Below are positions 6,723 to 14,197 of a DNA stretch of 43,939 nt, piece by piece. Every line of letters begins with the position of its first letter. The first letter of the stretch is position 1. The DNA comes from an uncultured Bdellovibrio sp. Lineage in GTDB: Bacteria > Bdellovibrionota > Bdellovibrionia > Bdellovibrionales > Bdellovibrionaceae. Made by a program: the position numbers and the translations under genes. Location of the stretch: NCBI RefSeq assembly GCF_946478835.1, contig NZ_CAMLDV010000009.1, positions 1 through 43,939 of the forward strand. The letters are read 5' to 3'. Under the pieces are notes generated by a model. It did not search any database and had not been told where the DNA came from. It saw only the letters and a program-made list of their open reading frames with translations.

Positions 6723-7856
6723 GTGAATACAGAAACATTGCCACTAAGCAGTGCCCAAGAATTTGTTACGAATATTTTTTATCGCGCTGGCATTACCGTC
6801 AATGGACCTAGGGCCTCAGATATAAAAGTGCACAACACAAAGTTTTATAATCGGGTTCTGGCTCAAGGCTCGTTGGGACTGGGTGAGTGCTATATGGAAG
6901 GATGGTGGGATTGCGAGGATCTCAGTCAATTTTTCTTTCTTCTTTTGCGTGCGCGTTTAGATGAAGCTGTGAATCCTGCAACTCTGGCACTGCAATCATT
7001 GAAATCCAAGGTTCTTACCTTGGGCAGAAATGACCCCTACAAAATCGGACAATTTCATTACGATATCGGCGATGATTTATATCGTGTGATGTTGGATAAA
7101 AGAATGATCTACACCTGTGGCTATTGGCGAGATGCCTTAAGTCTCGATGAAGCGCAGGAAAACAAGCTGCAACTCATCTGTGACAAACTTTATCTTGAGC
7201 CCGGCATGCGAGTTCTTGATATCGGATGCGGTTGGGGTGGTTTCTTAAAATACGCTGCAGAAAATTATGGAATTGTAGGCGTCGGTGTCACAGTTTCAAA
7301 AGAGCAGGCTAATGAAGCCGAGAAAAATTGCCGAGGTTTTGAGATAGACATTCGTTTGGAAGACTACCGCGAAACGGTCGGCCAGTTTGATCGCATCGTT
7401 TCTATCGGTATGTTTGAACATGTTGGCAAAAAGAACTATCTAACCTTTTTTAAAAAGGCGGCGGAGTGTCTGACGGACGACGGAATTTTTCTTTTACACA
7501 CAATCGGAAACAGTGAAGTTTCGGGAGCTGGAACAGATCCATGGATAGAGAAATACATTTTTCCAAACTCTATGATTCCCTCTATTTCACATATCGCTAC
7601 TGCCATTGAGGGACTTTTTGTTATGGAGGATTGGCATAACTTCGGTCCTGATTATGATAAGACGTTATTGAGTTGGTTTGAAAACTTCGATCATGGTTGG
7701 CCCAAGTTGCAAGACAAGTTTGATAAAACGTTCTATCGCAAATGGAAGTATTATCTTTTAAGCTGCGCAGGCACATTCCGGGCGCGCAGAACGCAATTGT
7801 GGCAGATTGTTTTAACGAAGCACGGTCTCGTTAACGGTTACACAAGCCTTCGCTAA
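6723..7856 (+). CDS. cfa: Cyclopropane-fatty-acyl-phospholipid synthase
   Basis: The enzyme transfers a methylene group from S-adenosylmethionine to unsaturated acyl chains of membrane phospholipids. At 377 aa it is the normal size. The N-terminal substrate domain carries YNRVLAQGSLGLGECYMEGWWD. The methyltransferase domain has HYDIGDDLYRVMLD, TCGYW, the SAM motif VLDIGCGWGG (from residue 164), EHVGKKNY, and YIFPNSMIPS. GTG is the start: the frame begins there and AAAGGAAG precedes it. It ends one base before the convergent MarR-type gene. Membrane cyclopropanation is usually linked to stationary phase or acid stress. Identification is firm. Confidence 0.95.
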   Translation: MNTETLPLSSAQEFVTNIFYRAGITVNGPRASDIKVHNTKFYNRVLAQGSLGLGECYMEGWWDCEDLSQFFFLLLRARLDEAVNPATLALQSLKSKVLTLGRNDPYKIGQFHYDIGDDLYRVMLDKRMIYTCGYWRDALSLDEAQENKLQLICDKLYLEPGMRVLDIGCGWGGFLKYAAENYGIVGVGVTVSKEQANEAEKNCRGFEIDIRLEDYRETVGQFDRIVSIGMFEHVGKKNYLTFFKKAAECLTDDGIFLLHTIGNSEVSGAGTDPWIEKYIFPNSMIPSISHIATAIEGLFVMEDWHNFGPDYDKTLLSWFENFDHGWPKLQDKFDKTFYRKWKYYLLSCAGTFRARRTQLWQIVLTKHGLVNGYTSLR

Positions 7857-7857
7857 T

Positions 7858-8301
7858 TTAGGCAGAAGGCAATTTCTCTAAAAGTCTTTGAAACTCTTTG
7901 GCCTCGCTATTTGTAAAATACTGGCCAAAGTGTTCTTCGATGGCGGCTTTATAATAGACCCAGGTTTCTTTCAGCGCTTTTTTTCCCGCCGGTGTGATGT
8001 GCGCATATTGGCCTCGTTTATCTTCAGCACACACTTCTTTTGTCAGAAGACCTTCCTGCTCGAGTTTTTCTACAGATCTTGTTAAAGCGCTTCGGCTGGT
8101 TACAATGCGATCGGCAATTTCACTGAGCCGCAATCGTCGTTCCGGGGAACGATATAAAACTAAAAGGACATCGTACCAATGAAGGGGAAGGACCCCTTTT
8201 CTTTGTTCCAGATCTTTTTCGATCTTTCTCAAAACAAGAGAATGGCGCCAAATTAACATTTCCCAAGCTTTTAGCTGATTTGCAGAGTTTTTATCATCCA
8301 T
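7858..8301 (-). CDS. MarR-family transcriptional repressor
   Basis: The protein is 147 aa with the MarR winged helix: HWYDVLLVLYRSPERRLRLSEIADRIVTSRSALTRSVEKLEQEGLL and the wing EDKRGQYAHITPAGKKAL. N- and C-terminal helices form the dimer interface. It is divergent from the rhodanese-DoxX pair. Two matching palindromes lie between, so it very probably represses both its own gene and that pair. One Cys (KEVCAED) lies by the wing, so thiol sensing is possible but unproven. The likely signal, from the rhodanese and DoxX partners, is a sulfur or electrophile stress. Confidence 0.92.
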   Translation of the reverse strand: MDDKNSANQLKAWEMLIWRHSLVLRKIEKDLEQRKGVLPLHWYDVLLVLYRSPERRLRLSEIADRIVTSRSALTRSVEKLEQEGLLTKEVCAEDKRGQYAHITPAGKKALKETWVYYKAAIEEHFGQYFTNSEAKEFQRLLEKLPSA

Positions 8302-8321
8302 GGTTATAGCCTGCCATAAAA

Positions 8322-8375
8322 TAGTTGCACATGCAACTAAATCTGGTATTCTCTAGATAGTTGCACGTGCAACTA
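8322..8375. promoter_or_regulatory. Paired MarR operators over a divergent promoter
   Basis: TAGTTGCA-CA-TGCAACTA (8322-8339) and TAGTTGCA-CG-TGCAACTA (8358-8375, a perfect 18-bp palindrome) have centres 36 bp apart. On the plus strand TTGCAC (8325-8330), a 16-bp spacer and TATTCT (8347-8352) form a promoter whose -35 lies in operator 1 and whose transcription start would fall in operator 2. Occupation would block both directions. The sites are seen; the regulator assignment rests on position. Confidence 0.8.
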
Positions 8376-8394
8376 ATTTAAAAAAGGAGGCCTT

Positions 8395-8721
8395 ATGGCC
8401 AATACAATTGATGTTCAAGAATTGAAACAAAAGATCTCTCAAAATAAAACACTCACTTTGGTTGAGGCATTACCATCGCAGTATTTTAATCAAGGCCATT
8501 TGCCAAATGCTCAAAATCTGCCTTTGGAAGTCACAGACGAAGAGATTCGTTCATTCCTGCCAAATCCAAACACGGAGATTGTCACTTATTGCAGCGGTCC
8601 CAAATGTCCTAACTCTATGAAGCTGGCTTTGCGCTTGAACTCTTTGGGGTACCAAAAAGTATATGCCTTTGAGCAGGGTAAAGAAGGCTGGGTGAAGGCC
8701 GGAAACCATCTTATAAAATAA
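8395..8721 (+). CDS. Rhodanese-like domain protein
   Basis: The 108-aa single-domain rhodanese has the order VEALPSQYFNQGHLPNAQNLP, EIVTYCSGPKCPNS and VYAFEQGKEGWVKAGN. The active-site Cys66 is in TYCSGPKC. A second Cys, Cys71, follows in the loop and could form a disulfide or persulfide relay. Such proteins carry sulfane sulfur in the cytoplasm. AAGGAGG precedes the ATG. It is the first gene of a unit with doxX (22 bp apart), facing the MarR-type gene and behind its two operators. The reaction is inferred from the fold. Confidence 0.88.
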   Translation: MANTIDVQELKQKISQNKTLTLVEALPSQYFNQGHLPNAQNLPLEVTDEEIRSFLPNPNTEIVTYCSGPKCPNSMKLALRLNSLGYQKVYAFEQGKEGWVKAGNHLIK

Positions 8722-8742
8722 CTTGTAATAAAGGATGTAAAT

Positions 8743-9201
8743 ATGAAATCACTGATTTTAAAAACATTGGCGACAGACAAAAGTTATACTGAATTTTTCT
8801 TAAGAGTGGCTCTCGGAGTCATGATTCTTCCTCATGGATTGCAAAAAACTTTTGGTGCCTTTGGCGGTTATGGCTACACGGGCACAATGCAGTTTTTTAC
8901 GGAAACGATGGGAATTCCAGCACCGTTGGCATTTTTGGCAATCGCTGCTGAGTTTGCAGGAGGATTGGCTCTGATTTTGGGACTTGGAACTCGCTGGGCC
9001 GCGATTCTTGTTGGAACGGTTATGGCGGTGGCAGCTCTTACGTCCCACGTGCAGAACGGTTTTTTTATGAATTGGTTTGGCAATCAAAAAGGTGAGGGCT
9101 GGGAGTTTCACCTTTTAGCGATTGCCATTGCTTTGGCTTTGGTCGTCCGTGGAGGTGGCGCTTACTCCACAGATCTCGCTGTCAGCAAAAAATTATCTTA
9201 G
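8743..9201 (+). CDS. DoxX family inner-membrane protein
   Basis: The 152-aa protein has four hydrophobic helices. The DoxX signature is present: FFLRVALGVMILPHGLQKTFG, then AFLAIAAEFAGGLALILGLGTRWAAI and VMAVAALTSHVQNGFFMNW, ending EGWEFHLLAIAIALALVVRGGGAYS. Members are linked to redox or oxidative stress but have no settled reaction. It follows the rhodanese gene, and both are probably under the MarR operators. Its last nine bases overlap the 3' end of the convergent PhoD-like gene. Confidence 0.88.
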   Translation: MKSLILKTLATDKSYTEFFLRVALGVMILPHGLQKTFGAFGGYGYTGTMQFFTETMGIPAPLAFLAIAAEFAGGLALILGLGTRWAAILVGTVMAVAALTSHVQNGFFMNWFGNQKGEGWEFHLLAIAIALALVVRGGGAYSTDLAVSKKLS

Positions 9202-10266
9202 TTTTATTTCCACGGAGTTCGCGACTTCGTTGTTGAAGCCGCGAATCTCAACCAAAACTTTTTTCTTCGCCCAATCAATTGTCGCTAGGCCAAAGTTTTC
9301 TTTATTGTAGATCGGTCCGATGTAGTGGCTGTCGGAGTCGTTATAGTTATTGCCTTTGTTGATCGAACTTGAAGTGATGTCGTACAACGGACCATAAGAC
9401 TTAATATCCACTTTCGCAATGGTCGCCAGATGACGATCGCCACTTAAGACAATCACATTCTTTGCGCGTGTTTTTTTAAGAAGGTCAAAAAAACGCTGAC
9501 GTTCATTCGGGAAGTTGCCCCATTTTTCAAACTTAGGATCGTTGGCGACAAGCTGGATGCTGCTCACGATAAAACGCACGTCCGCGGGGCGTTTTAGTTG
9601 CGCTTCCAACCATTCCCATTGGGCTTTTCCCAACATCGTGCCGTCTTCAGACGGAAGATAGTCCATGGCTTTTCCTTCCATGCCGGGACGTTCTTTCAAG
9701 GGACTGCGATAGTAGCGAGTGTCGAGCATGATCACTTGCACGGATTTCTTTTTAGGACCGATGATTTTTGAATGGTAAACGCCACCTTGCTCTAACGGAA
9801 TGGAGTTTCTCACGTAAGTCCAATAGTTCATAAAGTCTTTGCGAGCGCTGTCTTTACCTGTCCAATCAGCTCCGCCATCGCGTAAACCGAAATCATGATC
9901 ATCCCATGTCGCCATAAAAGGAACTTTTTCGCGAACCGCGCGGTATTCAGGAATCAAATCAAGCTTGCGGTATTGTTCCGCGATAGGTTGTTGGGAAGGG
10001 CTGCTCGCATACACGTTGTCACCCATGAACAAAAATAAATCCGGATCTGCAGCACCAATATCTTTCCAAAGAGGCTCTGGCTTATCTTGATTCGCGCAGG
10101 AACCAAAAGCGATCTTCGTGAGCGTCTTTGAATAATCAATTCCACGGGCAGGCAAAGAAGAAACGTAAGTTTCAACGCCATGGGGTTGCACAGGTGTTGA
10201 TTCAGAAAATTTGGGAGTTTGCGCACAAGCCGTGAGCAATAAAGCTAAGAGCAATAACTTCTTCAT
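9193..10266 (-). CDS. PhoD-like metallophosphatase, predicted lipoprotein
   Basis: This 357-aa phosphatase/phosphodiesterase has a lipobox LLTAC (Cys at residue 14), so it is probably anchored in the periplasm or outer membrane. PhoD-family metal ligands appear in order: KIAFGSCANQ, FLFMGDNVYAS, ATWDDHDFG, QVIMLDTRYYR and VLSGDRHLA. It lacks the N-terminal beta domain and twin-arginine signal of the classical B. subtilis PhoD. It resembles the shorter alkaline phosphatase D group. Substrates of relatives are phosphodiesters and lipoteichoic-type polymers; here unknown. The ATG follows GGAGGTTTC. The gene converges on doxX and overlaps it by 9 bp. Confidence 0.88.
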   Translation of the reverse strand: MKKLLLLALLLTACAQTPKFSESTPVQPHGVETYVSSLPARGIDYSKTLTKIAFGSCANQDKPEPLWKDIGAADPDLFLFMGDNVYASSPSQQPIAEQYRKLDLIPEYRAVREKVPFMATWDDHDFGLRDGGADWTGKDSARKDFMNYWTYVRNSIPLEQGGVYHSKIIGPKKKSVQVIMLDTRYYRSPLKERPGMEGKAMDYLPSEDGTMLGKAQWEWLEAQLKRPADVRFIVSSIQLVANDPKFEKWGNFPNERQRFFDLLKKTRAKNVIVLSGDRHLATIAKVDIKSYGPLYDITSSSINKGNNYNDSDSHYIGPIYNKENFGLATIDWAKKKVLVEIRGFNNEVANSVEIKLR

Positions 10267-10374
10267 GAAACCTCCAAATGCCGTAACGCAGTTGCACTAC
10301 CAAAAGTAAGTCCGTCCCCTAGAGGCGTCAATCTCAATATGAGACAGGCACGCACTTTGTATTGGATACTTTGT

Positions 10375-10950
10375 ATGACAGATAAAATGCATTTATTTTT
10401 ACGAACAGCGGCTTTGGGATTTGTGGCGTTTGCGATTTTAGCAGCGGAACTCACTCTTGTTGGAGTTCAGCAGCGTTCTCTCGCAATGAGACAGCCGATA
10501 AGCGGCGTCTCTGTTTACAAAATGTCCAAGCGCCAAATGCTTGAGATGAATATGCAGTCCGCAAAACGCTGGGCGGAAAGATTGGATACGCAGTCTTTGC
10601 ATCTTCTTGCGGTCTCGTCGATGAGTGGCTTTGATCGTTGGCGCCGTGGAGTTGATATTGACTCTATGAAAACTCAATATTCAAAAGATATGATCGCGCA
10701 TTTAAAAGCGATGACTTCGATTCTAAAAATGCGTCGTGAAAAAGGCGGCTTTGCGAAACTCCGAGAGTTCGATTTCCAAAATATGATTCGTAAAAGTGAT
10801 TATCTGCTTTCATTGAGTGTCACAAAATCTTGTCTTGAGCACCTCAGCAAAGAAGAAGGCTCAACGGAAACTGTTCGCGAAGTTCTAGCGTCTTACAATC
10901 AAGAGCGCATGCAATTCGATCACAAAATGATTTCCATTGCCGAAAACTAA
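10375..10950 (+). CDS. Membrane-anchored protein of unknown function
   Basis: From the ATG at 10375 the product is 191 aa with one N-terminal transmembrane helix (LRTAALGFVAFAILAAELTLVGV). A mostly helical, basic, soluble domain rich in Met, Ser and Lys follows (MSKRQMLEMNMQSAKRWAERL, MTSILKMRREKGG). The positive-inside rule is ambiguous. ATGs at 10339 and 10387 are also possible and none has a good Shine-Dalgarno. It has one Cys (TKSCLEHL). I recognise no family. It is divergent from the PhoD-like gene and followed by a strong hairpin. Confidence 0.65.
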   Translation: MTDKMHLFLRTAALGFVAFAILAAELTLVGVQQRSLAMRQPISGVSVYKMSKRQMLEMNMQSAKRWAERLDTQSLHLLAVSSMSGFDRWRRGVDIDSMKTQYSKDMIAHLKAMTSILKMRREKGGFAKLREFDFQNMIRKSDYLLSLSVTKSCLEHLSKEEGSTETVREVLASYNQERMQFDHKMISIAEN

Positions 10951-10971
10951 AAGGGCGCTGAGAGCGCCCTT
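10951..10971 (-). terminator. Strong hairpin between convergent genes
   Basis: AAGGGCGCT-GAG-AGCGCCCTT begins directly after the stop of the plus-strand gene. On the minus strand it is followed by TTAGTTTT, so it serves best as terminator for the small exported-protein gene at 10980, with a possible bidirectional role. Confidence 0.7.
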
Positions 10972-10979
10972 CCTAAAAA

Positions 10980-11264
10980 CTAAAAACATTTTTTTCTAGC
11001 GAAAATCGATGTCGACGAAGCGTGAGCGCGGGCTACGACTTCGCCGTCAGCAAAAACTTTATAGATAACACCGTCATCCGTTCTTGTGATCGTGCCTACA
11101 TAGCCCTGATCCGCATGGAAGCTTGAACCACAAGCCATGTTCACCATACCAAGAGCCCACTGGCTCGGAGTTGGAAAATCCAAAGACACAGTGGCTTCAC
11201 CGACTTGAGCAGAAGCGTAAGATCCGACAAATATTGCAGCCATAACAATTAACTTTTTCATCAT
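10980..11264 (-). CDS. Small exported protein
   Basis: The product is 94 aa from the first of two adjacent ATGs (11264 and 11261), placed after GGAG. The second has the more usual spacing. A signal peptide (MMKKLIVMAAIFVGSYASA) is cleaved before QVGEATVSL, leaving about 75 residues with two Cys (NMACGSSF and a C-terminal KKCF) that could form one disulfide. The longer frame to 11369 lacks a ribosome site and has a non-signal N-terminus. No family recognised. It lies downstream of the citrate synthase terminator on the same strand, so it probably has its own promoter. Confidence 0.75.
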   Translation of the reverse strand: MMKKLIVMAAIFVGSYASAQVGEATVSLDFPTPSQWALGMVNMACGSSFHADQGYVGTITRTDDGVIYKVFADGEVVARAHASSTSIFARKKCF

Positions 11265-11367
11265 ATGATCTCCATTGTTTTGAATTGTGGGCTTAACTAA
11301 ATTCAAAACCGGAGGGATGTCAGGTTTTATTCTTGAAAGAATCATTCGAATAAGTTTTGCGAACGGC

Positions 11368-11400
11368 AAAAAAAAGCCCCTGCATTCGGCAGAGGCTTTT
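11368..11400 (-). terminator. Intrinsic terminator of the citrate synthase gene
   Basis: On the minus strand AAAAGCCTCTGC-CGAAT-GCAGGGGCTTTT, with one internal mismatch, ends in a run of eight T. It starts 24 bp after the citrate synthase stop. Confidence 0.9.
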
Positions 11401-11423
11401 CAAGCTCATTGCTAAGTAATTTC

Positions 11424-12590
11424 CTATTTGCGTTCGCTGAGAGGAGTTACTTTACGTTGTTCAGCACCCACGTACTCAGAAAGAGGACGGATGATGCGGT
11501 TGTCAGCAGCTTGCTCCATGATGTGAGCAGACCAGCCTGTTGTACGAGCCATCACGAAGATCGGAGTAAAGAAGTCGATCTCAAAGCCCATCATGTAGTA
11601 AGCAGGACCCGCTGGGAAATCCAAGTTAGGGTAGATTTTTTTCTTCTCAACCATAACTTTTTCCAATGCAGAGTACATCTGCATCCATTTTTGCTCGCCC
11701 GTCACGTCAGCCATGACTTGTGCGTATTTTTTCATAGTTGGAACGCGGGAGTCGCCAGAGCGGTAAACGCGGTGACCGAAGCCCATGACTTTTTTCTTCT
11801 GAGCTAGAGCATCCAGCATCCACTGTTCTGCTTTTGCAGGATCCGCGATCTCTTTCATCATGTGCATAACCATTTCGTTCGCACCACCGTGCAAAGGACC
11901 TTTCAACGCACCGATACCCGCAACTGTTGCAGAGTAGATATCAGATTGAGTTGAAGTCACAACACGCGCCGTGAAAGTAGAAGCGTTGAAGCTGTGTTCA
12001 GCGTAAAGGATCAAAGAAACGTCGAAAGCTTTAACAACTTCTTTTTGTGGAACTTTACCGAAACACATGTGGAAGAAGTTTTCAGCGATAGACAAATCCG
12101 CTTTTGGAGGAATGAAATCCAAACCTTTTTTGAAGCGGTAATCCGCTGCAACCATAGTTGGGATTTTCGCCAACAACTGGATTGCTTTATCCATGTTTGT
12201 CGCTGGAGATGCATCCCAGATACGAGCGTCTTCAGTGCCCAAGAAAGAAACTGCCGTACGGATAGAATCCATCGGGTGACATTTTTGCGGAAGAGCTTTG
12301 ATCACATTCAACAAAGTTGTAGAGATCTCGCGGTAGCCGCGCTCTTTTTTCGTGAAGTCAGCAAGTTGAGAAGCGTTTGGCAACTCACCATTGTAAAGCA
12401 AGTAAGCCACTTCTTCGAAAGAGCAGTTTTCAGCCAAGTCTTGAACTGGGTAACCACGGTAGATCAAAGAATTTGTATGAGGGTTTACTTTAGATACAGA
12501 AGACGTATCCATAACAACGCCTTCAAGACCCTTTTTCACGTTCATTTTCTCTGGTTCTGGAACGTAATCTGGATTGATATATTCAGCCAT
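11424..12590 (-). CDS. Citrate synthase / 2-methylcitrate synthase
   Basis: The enzyme condenses acetyl-CoA or propionyl-CoA with oxaloacetate in the cytoplasm. At 388 aa it is of the short, non-NADH-regulated type. Active-site residues are present: His199 in AEHSFNAS, His234 in GPLHGGANE, His273 in GFGHRVY and Asp324 in NLDFPAGPA. The N-terminal GLEGVVMDTSS, YRGYPVQDLAE and VAYLLYNGELP are closest in style to the dual citrate/methylcitrate (GltA2/PrpC) group. prpB and prpD lie 7-10 kb away with no separate synthase beside them. It could serve both cycles, but sequence alone cannot settle gltA against prpC. GGAGG precedes the ATG. A copy of the 31-bp repeat lies in its leader, and the gene ends in a strong terminator. 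Confidence 0.93.
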   Translation of the reverse strand: MAEYINPDYVPEPEKMNVKKGLEGVVMDTSSVSKVNPHTNSLIYRGYPVQDLAENCSFEEVAYLLYNGELPNASQLADFTKKERGYREISTTLLNVIKALPQKCHPMDSIRTAVSFLGTEDARIWDASPATNMDKAIQLLAKIPTMVAADYRFKKGLDFIPPKADLSIAENFFHMCFGKVPQKEVVKAFDVSLILYAEHSFNASTFTARVVTSTQSDIYSATVAGIGALKGPLHGGANEMVMHMMKEIADPAKAEQWMLDALAQKKKVMGFGHRVYRSGDSRVPTMKKYAQVMADVTGEQKWMQMYSALEKVMVEKKKIYPNLDFPAGPAYYMMGFEIDFFTPIFVMARTTGWSAHIMEQAADNRIIRPLSEYVGAEQRKVTPLSERK

Positions 12591-12606
12591 TTTTCCTCCG
12601 AAGATG

Positions 12607-12637
12607 GGTACGCCGTACCTTTTCGAAGCGCGGCGCG
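12607..12637 (+). repeat. 31-bp intergenic motif, copy 2
   Basis: The palindrome GGTACGCCGTACC (12607-12619), a 10-bp spacer and GCGGCGCG (12630-12637) repeat the arrangement at 2699-2729 in the same orientation. Here it lies 16 bp upstream of the citrate synthase start, on the opposite strand to that gene. A further hairpin, CGGCGA-AAA-TCGCCG (12726-12740), lies between it and the LysR-like gene. Confidence 0.75.
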
Positions 12638-12774
12638 TAATGTATGTAAAAATGAATGGTTCAAGCTAGCTTGGGGTTTGGCATCGGTCAATAGATGGAC
12701 AGCGCAAAAGCGACTTTGCTTGGCGCGGCGAAAATCGCCGTTCGACGACGGGTGGGGAAACGAGGACCTAAGAC

Positions 12775-13650
12775 CTAAGAATCCTGAAGGGATCTTAAAA
12801 GCCATTGCTGGAGCGTCGGCGCCAGTTGGTGATGTTCTTTACGCGCGCGCGACCACCAAAGACTTAAATGATTATTTTTAATTCCTTGAAGTTCCGAGAG
12901 CGAGACCTCAACGATTTCTTGAGCGCGAAGCTCTTTTAATACCGCCAACCGAGGAACAAGACTCCACCCATAACCTTTAGCGACGGCAGAGCGAATACCG
13001 ATCAGGTTATCAACACTGACCGAGATATTTTCCATTCTCTCCGGAAAGTTTAAAAACTCTTCGGCATTGATGTCTATGTGTCGCACAAAACTTTTTTTAC
13101 GAAGAGCTTGAAGCAGTTTTTCGTCTTTAAGATTTTTAAAGTCTTTCTGCCAGGTTTTGGGAACGATCACGATCCATTCTTCCGGAAGAATTTTTTTATA
13201 CGCAATCAGCGGGTCCACAGGTGCTCCACAAGTAATAATAAAATCGCACGTGCCCTCTAGAAGCTCTGTTTCAAAATGACGGTTCGGGGTGAGAATCAAC
13301 CAATTGTATTTGTGGCCGGTGTCGCGATTTAAGCAAGCAGAGTAAGGCACAATCACTTGTTCAGAAAGCCACATGCTGGTGCCGATTCGCAATTGCGGTT
13401 TGGTATCCAACAGGCGCTGCTGGGAAATCAAAGTGTCTTCCGTCCAGCGATTCACTAAATGACCTTTGGCCGTCAACACCCAACGGCCTTTGATTTTTTC
13501 CAGCAATTCATGTTCAGCGGCAATTCTTTGAACCTTTCTGACTAAGGCAGAAGGGTCCAGATTAAGACGTGCCGCCACGTCTCTTAAGGAAGAGCCATCG
13601 CGGAATTCTAAAACAACCAAACAATCATCTAGGGGAATTTGAAAAGCCAT
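12775..13650 (-). CDS. LysR-type transcriptional regulator
   Basis: The product is 291 aa from the ATG at 13650. The N-terminal HTH reads LVVLEFRDGSSLRDVAARLNLDPSALVRKVQRIAAEHELL. It is shorter and more divergent than usual. A type-2 periplasmic-binding-like effector domain follows (LRIGTSMWLSEQVIVPYS, DFIITCGAPVDPLIAYKKIL, SVSVDNLIGIRSAVAKGYGWSLVPRL). No clear Shine-Dalgarno precedes the ATG. A start at 13707 would add 19 residues that resemble no LysR protein. It lies upstream of the citrate synthase gene on the same strand, which makes that gene a possible target. The effector is unknown. Confidence 0.78.
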   Translation of the reverse strand: MAFQIPLDDCLVVLEFRDGSSLRDVAARLNLDPSALVRKVQRIAAEHELLEKIKGRWVLTAKGHLVNRWTEDTLISQQRLLDTKPQLRIGTSMWLSEQVIVPYSACLNRDTGHKYNWLILTPNRHFETELLEGTCDFIITCGAPVDPLIAYKKILPEEWIVIVPKTWQKDFKNLKDEKLLQALRKKSFVRHIDINAEEFLNFPERMENISVSVDNLIGIRSAVAKGYGWSLVPRLAVLKELRAQEIVEVSLSELQGIKNNHLSLWWSRARKEHHQLAPTLQQWLLRSLQDS

Positions 13651-13738
13651 AATGTTGACGAAAAGTAAATTTGATAGTGCATAAAAGTCAACAGCCAAAG
13701 ACGGCAACGCCCGCTAAGGTGAGGTCCTAGGAGGATCC

Positions 13739-14059
13739 ATGAAGATATTTATTCCGGCTTTTGCGGCCATTGTACTCATGATGTCAGGTTATGAATCTCA
13801 AGCGGCCATAGCTTGTGTTCCGGGAGACTGTTGTAATGGCAGACCCTGCGGAAGCAACCCAAATCCCAACCCGCCAAGAGGCCCGGATTGCCCACCACGT
13901 GGAGGACGCCCCTTGTTTTTAAATGTCAAAGTCAGCGGCACGTGCTCCAGCGTTCAGGTTCAGGATTGTTCAGCTTGTGCCTCTTACGCCAACGCGTGCA
14001 CTGAGCACCATGATAAAGCCGGCGATTTTGTTGGTTACGCCTGCGTCTATTGCCAGTAG
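13739..14059 (+). CDS. Small Cys-rich exported protein
   Basis: The 106-aa protein has a signal peptide (core FAAIVLMMSG, cleavage near SQA/A) and a mature part of about 84 residues holding 11 Cys, including CVPGDCCNGRPC and DCSACASYANAC. A Pro/Gly/Asn linker (NPNPNPPRGPDCPPRGG) splits two Cys clusters. The odd count implies at least one free or ligand-binding Cys. The pattern suggests a disulfide-rich secreted or outer-surface protein, but I know no matching family. AGGAGGATCC precedes the ATG. It is divergent from the LysR-like gene and followed by another exported-protein gene. Confidence 0.75.
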   Translation: MKIFIPAFAAIVLMMSGYESQAAIACVPGDCCNGRPCGSNPNPNPPRGPDCPPRGGRPLFLNVKVSGTCSSVQVQDCSACASYANACTEHHDKAGDFVGYACVYCQ

Positions 14060-14136
14060 TGTAAGCGAACAAGCGGCCCCTCTTCGTCATGTGCCTAAAA
14101 TGTTAGCGATTTTTTTGGCCTAAGTAGCCTCAGTTT

Positions 14137-14180
14137 GAGTTCTCCAGGGAATGAATGTTGCTTTTATTCCTGGCGAACTC
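14137..14180. repeat. Long hairpin before the next exported-protein gene
   Basis: GAGTTCTCCAGGGAAT pairs with ATTCCTGGCGAACTC, with one bulge and one mismatch, around a T-rich loop. It ends a few bases before the AGGAGG of the gene at 14198. It may end the upstream transcript or shape the leader of the downstream one; there is no U-tract after it. Confidence 0.55.
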
Positions 14181-14197
14181 ATTATCAGGAGGCGTTT

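Noticed and set aside
11994..12881. 295-codon plus-strand frame over the citrate synthase gene
   Set aside because: Antisense shadow of a certain gene; composition (Phe, Arg, Trp, Cys) typical of a mirrored frame.
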